From contig NZ_JACNMJ010000001.1 of NCBI RefSeq assembly GCF_014526325.1, positions 1-64,000 on the forward strand: a stretch of 64,000 bases of DNA, in the 5' to 3' direction. Shown piece after piece: positions 37,581-45,039 of the stretch (the first letter of the stretch is position 1; each line of letters begins with the position of its first letter). Below the pieces are notes generated by a model. The model was not told the origin of the DNA. It ran no database searches and was given only the letters and a program-made list of their open reading frames with translations. The position numbers were made by a program, and so were the translations under genes. Source of the DNA: Psychroserpens algicola (lineage in GTDB: Bacteria > Bacteroidota > Bacteroidia > Flavobacteriales > Flavobacteriaceae).

Positions 37581-37655
37581 ATTAATTTAATTTTCTTGTA
37601 ACATTTTATGTACCTATTACGTATAACTATATAGAATTGTACATATACCCAAATT

Positions 37656-37675
37656 TTAAAGGAGATAATTAAATG
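37656..37675 (+). promoter_or_regulatory. strong Shine-Dalgarno of rpoD
   Basis: AAAGGAG lies 8 bp before the rpoD ATG (37673). Most genes in this window have A-rich leaders without a GGAG core, as is usual in Bacteroidota, so this classical ribosome binding site stands out. Confidence 0.6.
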
Positions 37676-38536
37676 AGACAACTAAAAATTACGAAGCAGG
37701 TTACCAATAGAGAAACCGCATCGTTAGACAAATATTTACAAGAAATTGGTAAGGTTGATTTAATTACTGCAGACGAAGAGGTTGAATTAGCTCAACGCAT
37801 CAAAGCAGGAGATCAAATTGCTTTAGAAAAATTAACTAAAGCTAATTTACGTTTCGTAGTTTCTGTAGCTAAACAATATCAAAACCAAGGTTTAACACTT
37901 CCTGATTTAATTAACGAAGGTAACTTAGGTTTAATTAAAGCGGCACAACGTTTTGATGAAACTCGTGGATTTAAATTTATATCTTACGCTGTATGGTGGA
38001 TTCGTCAGTCTATTCTTCAGGCTTTAGCGGAGCAATCTCGTATTGTACGTTTACCTTTGAACAAGATTGGATCGATTAATAAAATCAATAAGACCTTTGC
38101 CTTTTTAGAGCAAAGTCACGAACGTCCGCCAAGTGCAGAGGAAATTGCTAAAGAGTTGGATATGACAATCAACGACGTTAAAGAGTCTATGAAAAACTCT
38201 GGCCGTCACGTATCCATGGATGCACCTTTAGTTGAAGGAGAAGATTCTAACCTTTACGATGTATTACGTAGTGGAGAGTCTCCTAATCCTGATAAGGATT
38301 TATTACATGAATCTTTACGTACGGAAATTGAACGTGCCTTAGAAACATTAACGCCTCGTGAAGCCGATGTAATTCGTCTTTACTTTGGTCTTGGAAATCA
38401 ACATCCAATGACTTTAGAAGAAATAGGAGAGACATTTGATTTAACTCGAGAACGTGTTAGACAAATTAAAGAAAAAGCGATTCGTAGATTAAAACATACG
38501 TCTCGTAGTAAAATATTAAAAACCTATTTAGGATAG
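37673..38536 (+). CDS. rpoD: primary sigma factor RpoD/SigA
   Basis: Housekeeping sigma-70 of 287 residues, the short Bacteroidota form without region 1.1 and without a long non-conserved insert. Region 1.2: [20 protein letters not shown]. Region 2: [48 protein letters not shown]. Region 3: [13 protein letters not shown]. Region 4: [20 protein letters not shown] with [15 protein letters not shown]. It is responsible for the TAnnTTTG promoters. An intact terminator lies at 38576-38603; a mobile element begins 88 bp after the stop. Confidence 0.97.
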   Translation: MRQLKITKQVTNRETASLDKYLQEIGKVDLITADEEVELAQRIKAGDQIALEKLTKANLRFVVSVAKQYQNQGLTLPDLINEGNLGLIKAAQRFDETRGFKFISYAVWWIRQSILQALAEQSRIVRLPLNKIGSINKINKTFAFLEQSHERPPSAEEIAKELDMTINDVKESMKNSGRHVSMDAPLVEGEDSNLYDVLRSGESPNPDKDLLHESLRTEIERALETLTPREADVIRLYFGLGNQHPMTLEEIGETFDLTRERVRQIKEKAIRRLKHTSRSKILKTYLG

Positions 38537-38575
38537 TAATTATTTTAGTATAATTACGACTAAATTACCGTAACA

Positions 38576-38604
38576 AACAGTTACACATAACTGTTCGTTT
38601 TTTG
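38576..38604 (+). terminator. first terminator after rpoD
   Basis: Perfect 8-bp stem AACAGTTA (38576-38583) / TAACTGTT (38588-38595), tetraloop CACA, then CGTTTTTTG. It lies before the integrated element and is intact. Confidence 0.85.
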
Positions 38605-38623
38605 ATTGATGAAAGAACCCAGA

Positions 38624-38642
38624 GCTGATTACTTTGGGTTCA
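38624..38642 (+). repeat. attL-like direct repeat
   Basis: GCTGATTACTTTGGGTTCA. It differs from the right copy at one base (T for C at position 11). With GAACCCA just upstream it still forms a shortened hairpin, but the following T run of the original terminator is gone. Confidence 0.8.
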
Positions 38643-38700
38643 CTCATTTTATAGGATTAAGTAATTGATTTATAGTGTTTTAAAAAATAAGAAAATACAA

Positions 38701-38722
38701 TTTTAACAACAATTTGTACCCC
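38701..38722 (+). repeat. left 22-bp subterminal repeat, possible integrase arm site
   Basis: Shares TTTAACAACA and TGTACCCC with 41031-41052 (19 of 22 bases identical, same orientation). It lies between attL and the end of the integrase gene. Confidence 0.55.
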
Positions 38723-38734
38723 TTAGCGTATCCC

Positions 38735-39196
38735 CTAAAAGTTTAGTATAGTCCAGGAGTCAAAGGACTTCGGTACAATTGCGCCAATATCTCTTAGGTA
38801 CTTTCTAAGAGCAAACTCGATTTTATGTCCTGTCATTTCAATTAATTTAAAAATTGCCTCACGTTCAGTAAGACCCGATTTTATAAGATTTATGTAGATA
38901 TCTATGGTAATGGTGTGTCTGAAAGAGTACAAGGTGTATTCTTTTCCGTAGCCCAGCTCGTTAAGCACAGCTCTAAATCGGTCACTCATTACACGTTTTT
39001 TTCGCTCAATAGTGCTTTTCCAAAGACCTGTCTTACTGGTTTCGTTGTGAATAATGAAGTGTTCATTAGGTGAGCTGGATATGTTCAGGTTATTTACAAG
39101 TACATGCCTAACGTTGTCGTGTATCAATTTAAAGGTTAAAAGCTCGTTCTTAGTAGGTATAGATAACAGGTTGTTTTTATATTCACTTAAAATAAA
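38735..39196 (-). pseudogene. 5'-truncated tyrosine recombinase (integrase), catalytic C-terminal part
   Basis: The frame is open from just after a TGA at 39197-39199 to the stop at 38735, about 153 codons; the first usable start is a TTG at 39127. The product has the C-terminal catalytic boxes of tyrosine recombinases: LYSFRHT (Arg and following His), MTGHKIE and the nucleophile Tyr in LRKYLRDIG. The core-binding domain and first catalytic Arg are missing, and the upstream DNA is occupied by a gene on the other strand. It lies next to attL, as integrase genes of such elements do. Confidence 0.75.
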
Positions 39197-39200
39197 TCAC

Positions 39201-39482
39201 ATGAAATTATTCGGAAAAGAATTTAACCCTATAAGATCCGATATTGCTACACATATAGTTTTCTTCGGAGTGCCAAGCTGGGCAATTGTGTTATGGGTTC
39301 AGGTTGCTGCTAGTATATTGCCAGCTTTAGTTACTTGCGCAGTACTCGCAATTGTATTTGCTCTTTTTGAAATTGCTCAATGGCTATTTAAGTTCGGCAC
39401 AGGAAGTGTAACTGATTGGTTTGCGAGTTGCTTTGTGGTATTCATAAAGGGTTCAAGCCTACTTATCACTTACACTAAGTAA
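39201..39482 (+). CDS. small membrane protein of the element, phage-like
   Basis: 93 residues with hydrophobic segments at about 12-30 and 33-57 (WAIVLWVQVAASILPALV, CAVLAIVFALFEIAQWLF) and a weaker third near the C-terminus. The frame runs back to 39054, but the ATG at 39201 gives MKLFGKEF and leaves out a stretch that overlaps the integrase. The next gene starts 1 bp after the stop. Holin-like or phage membrane proteins look like this; no specific function can be assigned. Confidence 0.55.
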   Translation: MKLFGKEFNPIRSDIATHIVFFGVPSWAIVLWVQVAASILPALVTCAVLAIVFALFEIAQWLFKFGTGSVTDWFASCFVVFIKGSSLLITYTK

Positions 39483-39483
39483 T

Positions 39484-39908
39484 GTGGATAGGAGAACTAT
39501 TATAAATATAACTGGATTATCTATAGCTACTTTTGTGGCGTATAACTACGTGCAAAAAAACAACGATAATCCAGCTATTATAGTTCGCAAGAAGCTAATG
39601 AGAGGATTTAATGCTCAAACAATACCTCCTTTGGGATATTTGTAACCGAAGCTAAAAAGAATAATATTTCGCTTATTGAGCATGAAATGATGCATTGGAA
39701 ACAGTATCAAAAAAAAGGTTTGATAGGTTTTTATTATGATTATTACAATGAACTTAAGATTTACGGATATGATAAAATGCCTATGGAGATTGAAGCTCGT
39801 TTCTGGGAAAGTGATAATTGTAAATTAAATTACACAGAATGCGTAAGAAGTGGAAAAAGCGTCACGGTTTTTAATCCTGATTTTAGAGATGATTACCTTT
39901 CTGCATAA
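39484..39908 (+). pseudogene. frameshifted HEMMH metallopeptidase-like gene
   Basis: Reading from the GTG at 39484 gives a membrane-anchored N-terminus (RTIINITGLSIATFVAYNYV) and then RKKLMRGFNAQTIPP, ending at a TAA at 39643. In the +1 frame the sequence goes on without overlap as GIFVTEAKKNNISLIEHEMMHWKQ to the stop at 39908. One missing T in the TTT run at 39630-39632 explains the break and would restore PPFGIF. The zinc-peptidase motif HExxH (HEMMH) lies in the second part, with YDKMPMEIEAR downstream. Together it would be about 141 residues. A sequencing error in a homopolymer cannot be excluded. Confidence 0.7.
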
Positions 39909-39973
39909 GTTATTGATTTTATTTATTAATAATAAGGGAGAATTATTTTTATAAAATAGGAGAATTAAACCAG

Positions 39974-40393
39974 TTAAGGAGCTGGTGCTATATAAGCAGT
40001 TTGCACCTCGCATATCTCAGCACAGCCACCGTTATCAACACATTGAATAATAGCCTCAGACGCACAATCTTTGTCAGGACATATAGTGTAGCTGGTTTCG
40101 TTGCCCTCGTCATCATAACAGGCTACATGGAATCTGTCACCTTGTCTTCTTGATTGGGCTAAATCTGATCGCATCACCTCGATAGTGTTTATGGTATAAA
40201 GGTTGTTCTCATGCTTTAATGTGAATGATACGTTAGCGTCGTTGTTATCTTTACTGTATTGTTCGACTTCTAACAAGGCGGCCTCTAATGATTGTTCAGG
40301 AGTAATTCCTGAAGATTCCTCTGACTGAGTGCAGTTAAAATTTAAAGTAGCGACAAACGCTATCAAGCATAATTTAATTATTGTGTTTTTCAT
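39974..40393 (-). CDS. cysteine-rich lipoprotein A of the element
   Basis: 139 residues: signal MKNTIIKLCLIAFVATLNFN, lipobox Cys, then TQSEESS (acidic, surface-export-like). A helical/polar middle (EQSLEAALLEVEQYSKDN) leads to a C-terminal Cys-rich domain with six Cys after VACYDDEGN: ICPDKDCASEAI then QCVDNGGCAEICE. The domain is paralogous to the C-terminus of the next gene. Function unknown. It is 21 bp downstream of that gene on the same strand, so the pair forms an operon of cargo genes. Confidence 0.7.
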   Translation of the reverse strand: MKNTIIKLCLIAFVATLNFNCTQSEESSGITPEQSLEAALLEVEQYSKDNNDANVSFTLKHENNLYTINTIEVMRSDLAQSRRQGDRFHVACYDDEGNETSYTICPDKDCASEAIIQCVDNGGCAEICEVQTAYIAPAP

Positions 40394-40414
40394 GTTTAAG
40401 TATTTTGGTTTTAG

Positions 40415-40894
40415 TTATTGTGCAGGTGTAAATGACAGCTCAGCTTTATTGTTACATATGGTAGCGCAGCCTCCTCCTTCAAGACAGTCGTATGTTGCCT
40501 GTCCAGCGCAGCCAACATTCTCACCACATTCGGTTACAACAACTTCTCCATCACCATAAGTACAGGTAACTTTGTAGTTGTCTCCTTCTTCTCGGGCTTG
40601 AGGGTTAGTGCCATTTGTGAATGCAATAATTTTTTCAGAATTTTCAAGAACATCAAAGTAACTCATGTAGTCATCTTTTTTTAGGTTTTCGAACTTGTAC
40701 TTTACAATTTTCCCACTCTCATTTCCTATTGCTTTGATTTCGGATAAAATGTTGTCAATCCTGAGTTTAATCTGTTCTTCAGAAAGAGTTTCTTTTGCCG
40801 AATCACTGCTATCACATGACGTGAAGCTAAAGGCGGTTGCAAATAAAATAAGTGCCATGTAACACCTAATTTTGTGATTAATTGTTTTTCTCAT
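40415..40894 (-). CDS. cysteine-rich lipoprotein B of the element, paralogue of A
   Basis: 159 residues from the ATG at 40894 (the frame runs to 40915, but this start gives the better signal peptide MRKTINHKIRCYMALILF...FTSC). The lipobox Cys is followed by DSSDSA. The C-terminal domain has CTYGDG, TECGENVGCAGQA and DCLEGGGCATIC, aligning with lipoprotein A over the pattern C..GCA or CAS, C(V/L)(D/E)xGGCAxIC, and both end in Pro-rich tails. Cysteine pairs suggest disulfides or a metal site outside the cell. No named family recognised. Confidence 0.7.
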   Translation of the reverse strand: MRKTINHKIRCYMALILFATAFSFTSCDSSDSAKETLSEEQIKLRIDNILSEIKAIGNESGKIVKYKFENLKKDDYMSYFDVLENSEKIIAFTNGTNPQAREEGDNYKVTCTYGDGEVVVTECGENVGCAGQATYDCLEGGGCATICNNKAELSFTPAQ

Positions 40895-41030
40895 AATAAA
40901 TAAATTAAGCCCCATTAAAGGTCTTGGGCGGTTAGTATTGACCTTAATTGCTAATTATCAATAAATTACAATAAACAATGTACAAATTATATTTAATTTT
41001 ATCGAATAAATCGCTGCTTAATCGATGAAA

Positions 41031-41052
41031 ATTTAACAACAGTCTGTACCCC
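41031..41052 (+). repeat. right 22-bp subterminal repeat, possible integrase arm site
   Basis: Second copy of the repeat at 38701-38722, 19 of 22 bases identical. The surrounding 40916-41150 has no gene; it also holds an inverted pair TTTTATCGA (about 40998) / TCGATAAAA (about 41058) and is AT-rich, as expected for an attachment-site arm region. Confidence 0.55.
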
Positions 41053-41150
41053 CTTTTTCGATAAAAAGCAAATTCAAAATCCTTCAAAACCATTGCTACC
41101 ACTACTCTAAAAGAAAATAATGGTTTAAATTAAAAATCCATTAACTAAAT

Positions 41151-41169
41151 GCTGATTACTCTGGGTTCA
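41151..41169 (+). repeat. attR-like direct repeat
   Basis: GCTGATTACTCTGGGTTCA, followed directly by seven T. The bases CTCTGGGTTC are the right arm of the terminator whose left arm now lies at 38615-38624, 2.5 kb away. Confidence 0.8.
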
Positions 41170-41179
41170 TTTTTTTATC

Positions 41180-41187
41180 TACTTTTG
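41180..41187 (+). promoter_or_regulatory. -7 promoter box of rpe
   Basis: TACTTTTG fits TAnnTTTG, 24 bp ahead of the rpe ATG and only 10 bp after attR. The insertion therefore replaced everything upstream of about -30 of this promoter. Confidence 0.5.
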
Positions 41188-41211
41188 CATAAACGTATTT
41201 AATATCTATTT

Positions 41212-41874
41212 ATGCCTTCAAAATTAATTGCACCTTCGATGCTAGCAGCCGATTTTGGCAACCTACAACGTGATGTGGAAATGGTAAACAACAGTGAGGC
41301 CGACTGGTTTCATATTGATGTAATGGATGGGCATTTTGTGCCTAATATTTCTTATGGAATGCCAGTAATTCAAGCCATTAAAAAACATGCAACCAAACCT
41401 CTGGATGTACATTTAATGATTGAAAAACCTGAGCGTTATATTGAAGCATTTGCAAATGTTGGTGCAGACATCATTACTGTGCATCATGAATCTACAGTTC
41501 ATTTGCACAGAACACTACGCCAAATAAAAGATGCTGGCTGTAAAGCTGGTATAGTACTTAATCTTACTACACCTGTATCGGTTCTTGAAGATATACTACC
41601 CGAATGCTACATGATCTTACTCATGTCTATTAATCCTGGCTTTGGTGGACAACAATTTGAAACCATTACCTATAACCGTGTTAAGAAGTTACGTAAAATG
41701 ATAGACGAACAAGGTTTAGAGACGCGTATAGAAATTGATGGAGGTGTCACTGACAAAAACATCAAACAACTTGTTGAAGCAGGTGCAGATGTGTTTGTTG
41801 CTGGTAGCCACGTTTTTAAAAGTGACAACCAAACTGAAACAATCAAGCGCTTAAAAGTATTAGCTAATAGTTAA
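41212..41874 (+). CDS. rpe: ribulose-phosphate 3-epimerase
   Basis: Cytosolic TIM-barrel enzyme of 220 residues interconverting ribulose-5-phosphate and xylulose-5-phosphate. Metal/catalytic motifs: APSMLAADFGNL, FHIDVMDGHFVPNIS, DVHLMI, VHHES, SINPGFGGQQF, EIDGGV and the phosphate-binding AGSHVF. Full length. Its stop shares TTAA (41871-41874) with the convergent wzc-like gene. Confidence 0.97.
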   Translation: MPSKLIAPSMLAADFGNLQRDVEMVNNSEADWFHIDVMDGHFVPNISYGMPVIQAIKKHATKPLDVHLMIEKPERYIEAFANVGADIITVHHESTVHLHRTLRQIKDAGCKAGIVLNLTTPVSVLEDILPECYMILLMSINPGFGGQQFETITYNRVKKLRKMIDEQGLETRIEIDGGVTDKNIKQLVEAGADVFVAGSHVFKSDNQTETIKRLKVLANS

Positions 41875-44198
41875 TTTTTACTACCATAACCATAGTTATA
41901 GCCATAGTTATAACCATAAGACTTATTACTACCTACACCGTTGATAACATAGGCCATATTTTTTATTTTGCCACTATCAGACAGGTTCTTAGAAAACTCT
42001 AACAGATTCTTTTCCGTATGATCAGCTCGTAATAAATAAATAGTGGCATCAGCATGTTTAGAAATTAACAGCGTATCTGTTACTAAGATTGTCGGAGCAG
42101 TATCTATAATAATATAATCATACACTTGCTTTGCTTCATTTAGCAAAGTTTCAAACCTACCATTAGTTAATAATTGTGTTGGATTTGGAGGAATATCTCC
42201 AGACAATAATATTTCGTGATTAGGATGTTTCTCAAAGCCTCTTACGACAATACGCTTCCAGTCTAAAGTATCATCATGTAAATAATTAGACAAGCCCTGA
42301 AGGTTTTTATCTTTAGATATATAAGAATGAATTTGAGGATTTCTTAAATCTGCTCCTACAAGTAAAACCTTTTTATTAATACTCGATAAAGCCAGTGATA
42401 AATTGATACCAACATAAGTTTTACCTTCACCTTTAATCGTAGAAGTACAATAGATGACTTTCCCCATGGCATCTTCTCCTGTCGGAATGATGTAATTGAC
42501 ATTTGCGCTTAAAATTCTAAATGCTTCAGATTGCACCGAACGGTCTGTAGGATTATCAAATACCAGGTTTTTATTGTTTTTAATTCTTGGCAATTCAGCT
42601 AAAATAGGAATGTTGCCAACGCGAACAGTAACATCATCTTTCCCTTTAATTTTAGTATCTAAAAGATTATATGCATAAATACTTGCGAACGGTAAAAATA
42701 ATCCAGCAACCAATGCGAATAGATAAATGTTTTTAGAATTAGGTGATATAGGACTTCCGCTAGAAAGTGCATATTCCACAACTTTTATAGAAGGTTCGGT
42801 TATCGCTAAGTTAATAGCTGCCTCTTCTCTTTTTTGAAGTAAAAACAAATACAAACTTTGCTTAATTGCCTGTTGACGCTCTCGGGAGCGCAGTAGCTTT
42901 TCTTTTAATGGCAAACTAGATACCTGATACGCATACTTCTGGTTTTTTCTGACCAATTGCTGCTTCGTAGCATTTAACTGCAACTCATACGAGTTTAAAG
43001 ATGTTTTGATATTTGATTTTACACTCGCTAACTTATCATTCAATATTTTAACTGTAGGATTGTTTTCACCAGCACTTGTAACTAGCTTATTACGCTCAAA
43101 AACCAAATCATTGTGCTGACTTATGAGTCCGTTAATATTAGCATTATCAATCCCAACATTTGCAGGTAATAAGTCGGAATCAGATTGATTCATTGTATCA
43201 CTTAATAAATCAGAAATCACCAATTGATTTTCGACTTCAAACACCTGATTTTCAGAAACCGTTCGTTGGGAAAGTCCAAGATCTGCATCCGTTTCAATAT
43301 TGATTATATTGTTAGACTTTTTGAAATCTTTAATTCCAATTTCGATAGAATCCAATTCAAAAGCTAAATATTTAAAACGTTCGTCAATAAAATCGATTGT
43401 GCGTTTAGAGACTTGCTGCCTGTCTGTTACACCATCATTATTAAATACCTCAACAACATTATTAATTGTAGTACTCGCAAGAGATCGACTCTGGCTCGAA
43501 TAACTCAAAGTTAATAAGTCACTATCCTTTCCTAGTTTATTGACATTAATATTAGACTTTAGCTTCCTTGTCGCAGTAGGTACCGGAATAAATTTCAGTA
43601 AATATGTTTTATCAACCGATGCTGAAACTTGCGAAGGATGTTCAAATTGTAACTCAAATGGCAAATTGTGATTTACATTGTAAGAGTTGTGGTTTGGAAT
43701 AACAATAGCTTTGTCTGACTCACCTCTAAATACCTGAAATTCATTGGCCTTGACCACAATTTTATATGAAGAAAAATTGATGATGCTATCGTTAGATTTG
43801 GTCTTTGTAAATTTAAAAGGAAACTGATCTATCTGCGTTGTTAGAATATTTCCCTCTTCATAGTACTCCACTGTCAAGTCTAATTTTTTAACTACATCTT
43901 CAATTATACGATAAGACTTTAATATTTCAATTTCATTTTCAAGATTAATATTTGATCGGTTAAACACAAAAGCCGATGAAGGTAATTCTAAGCCTTTAGT
44001 TTTATTTAAAATTTTAATCTTAGCAGATGACGAATATATTTTAGGTGTATATCTCAAATAGAGATAGGCACCAATAAATGCCAGAATAATACCTAAAACA
44101 AACCAATACCAATAGCTGAGATATTTTTTAATCTCGTGCTTTATAGTTTCACCTTGATCATTCCTTCTAGGAGTCAGGATATTTTGTTCTTGATTCAT
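41871..44198 (-). CDS. wzc: Wzc-type polysaccharide co-polymerase / tyrosine autokinase
   Basis: Inner membrane protein of 775 residues controlling chain length and export in Wzx/Wzy capsule synthesis. The Wzz domain is bounded by two membrane helices (about 30-50 and 495-515) and contains a long periplasmic coiled coil. The cytoplasmic BY-kinase domain has Walker A (STIKGEGKTYVGIN), a Walker A' variant (VLLVGADLRNP) and Walker B (YDYIIIDTAP). The C-terminal tail is a tyrosine cluster, SYGYNYGYNYGYG, with six Tyr. It follows wza by 3 bp and is the last gene of the leftward cluster. Confidence 0.93.
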   Translation of the reverse strand: MNQEQNILTPRRNDQGETIKHEIKKYLSYWYWFVLGIILAFIGAYLYLRYTPKIYSSSAKIKILNKTKGLELPSSAFVFNRSNINLENEIEILKSYRIIEDVVKKLDLTVEYYEEGNILTTQIDQFPFKFTKTKSNDSIINFSSYKIVVKANEFQVFRGESDKAIVIPNHNSYNVNHNLPFELQFEHPSQVSASVDKTYLLKFIPVPTATRKLKSNINVNKLGKDSDLLTLSYSSQSRSLASTTINNVVEVFNNDGVTDRQQVSKRTIDFIDERFKYLAFELDSIEIGIKDFKKSNNIINIETDADLGLSQRTVSENQVFEVENQLVISDLLSDTMNQSDSDLLPANVGIDNANINGLISQHNDLVFERNKLVTSAGENNPTVKILNDKLASVKSNIKTSLNSYELQLNATKQQLVRKNQKYAYQVSSLPLKEKLLRSRERQQAIKQSLYLFLLQKREEAAINLAITEPSIKVVEYALSSGSPISPNSKNIYLFALVAGLFLPFASIYAYNLLDTKIKGKDDVTVRVGNIPILAELPRIKNNKNLVFDNPTDRSVQSEAFRILSANVNYIIPTGEDAMGKVIYCTSTIKGEGKTYVGINLSLALSSINKKVLLVGADLRNPQIHSYISKDKNLQGLSNYLHDDTLDWKRIVVRGFEKHPNHEILLSGDIPPNPTQLLTNGRFETLLNEAKQVYDYIIIDTAPTILVTDTLLISKHADATIYLLRADHTEKNLLEFSKNLSDSGKIKNMAYVINGVGSNKSYGYNYGYNYGYGSKN

Positions 44199-44201
44199 AA
44201 T

Positions 44202-44957
44202 TTATCTTGTAATAAGAACTATAGTCGTTAAAAGAATCGATACTACCGATATTACAGTTGAAGTGTTACCTACAAAACCAGCGCTTTTTACTTTTGGATT
44301 ATTAGGATTGACAACAATGACATCGTTTGGCTTAATTTGATAAAACTCACTATTTAAAAACTCTCCAGAAGTAATATCAACCGTAGAAATTAATCGGTTT
44401 CCATCTACTTCACGAATCACTTTAATATCATCTCGCTTACCATTAATTGTCAAATCTCCTGCATAACCTAAAGCTTGTAATAATGAAATACTATACTCTG
44501 TAAAGTTATAGGTTCCTGGTTGTTTTACTTCTCCTAAAATGGTCACTTTAGCATTTAACAATCGTACATTTACTGTTGGGTTTTTTAAATGATTTCCTTC
44601 TTCAAGCAAGTTTCTAATATGTGATTCTAACTCAATAACTGTTTTGTTTTCAGTTGAAATCTCACCTAATTCCGGAAAGCTAATCGTATTATCTTTAGAT
44701 ACCAGATAGCCGTCTAACTGCATAATTTCTACAGAAGCACCACCAACTACTGACGGTTTATTATAAGGAATAGCGGTGTCTGCTACCAAAGCACCAACGG
44801 TGATTTTTAAAATATCATTTGCTTGAATTTTTGGACTAGAAAAATTTATGGCTGTGTTTGTATAATTTTCAGAGTCTTGAATATACAAGATTTCTTTTTT
44901 TGATGCGCATGAACTCACAAGCATTACAACTAGACAAACACCTAAAATATACTTCAT
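44202..44957 (-). CDS. wza: Wza-type polysaccharide export lipoprotein
   Basis: Outer membrane polysaccharide export protein of 251 residues: signal MKYILGVCLVVMLVSS, lipobox Cys, Poly_export domain (NDILKITVGALV, LDGYLVSKDNTISFPELGEI) and an SLBB-type domain (NAKVTILGEVKQPGTYNF). A C-terminal hydrophobic helix (STVISVVSILLTTIVLI) is typical of Bacteroidota homologues. It pairs with wzc (3-bp gap). A complete promoter lies at 44981-45010. Confidence 0.9.
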   Translation of the reverse strand: MKYILGVCLVVMLVSSCASKKEILYIQDSENYTNTAINFSSPKIQANDILKITVGALVADTAIPYNKPSVVGGASVEIMQLDGYLVSKDNTISFPELGEISTENKTVIELESHIRNLLEEGNHLKNPTVNVRLLNAKVTILGEVKQPGTYNFTEYSISLLQALGYAGDLTINGKRDDIKVIREVDGNRLISTVDITSGEFLNSEFYQIKPNDVIVVNPNNPKVKSAGFVGNTSTVISVVSILLTTIVLITR

Positions 44958-44980
44958 TAATATAGAGTTTTAATCGGATA

Positions 44981-45010
44981 CAAATATAGGTTCAAATAAG
45001 TGATTGGCAA
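44981..45010 (-). promoter_or_regulatory. promoter of wza-wzc
   Basis: On the minus strand: TTG (45010-45008), 19-bp spacer, TATATTTG (44988-44981), 23 bp ahead of the wza ATG. It shows that the export pair can be expressed apart from the upstream genes. Confidence 0.7.
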
Positions 45011-45039
45011 AAGTTAGGCCAATATTAAGTTAAAAGCCC

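Larger units (their letters stand above)
38624..41169. mobile_element. small integrated element (prophage/satellite remnant) between rpoD and rpe
   Basis: About 2.5 kb bounded by a 19-bp direct repeat (38624-38642 and 41151-41169, 18/19 identical). The left flank supplies GAACCCAGAG and the right flank CTCTGGGTTC followed by ATTTTTTT. Joined across the shared CTGATTA loop they form a perfect terminator, so the repeats mark attL and attR of an insertion into a hairpin. Content: truncated tyrosine recombinase, a phage-like membrane protein, a frameshifted metallopeptidase and two Cys-rich lipoproteins. Inner 22-bp repeats near both ends may be integrase arm sites. It is probably immobile now, since the integrase lacks its N-terminal half. 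Confidence 0.8.

Noticed and set aside
39054-39200. Upstream extension of the element's membrane protein
   Set aside because: The extension lies antisense to the integrase coding frame and lacks coherent protein character; the ATG at 39201 is preferred.
38735-41150. Anti-phage defence system on the element
   Set aside because: No nuclease, helicase, toxin-antitoxin or NTPase genes are present; only a broken integrase, a broken peptidase, a membrane protein and two lipoproteins.
38540-41210. tRNA gene as the integration target of the element
   Set aside because: No cloverleaf or tRNA 3' end near either repeat; the target reads as a terminator hairpin instead.
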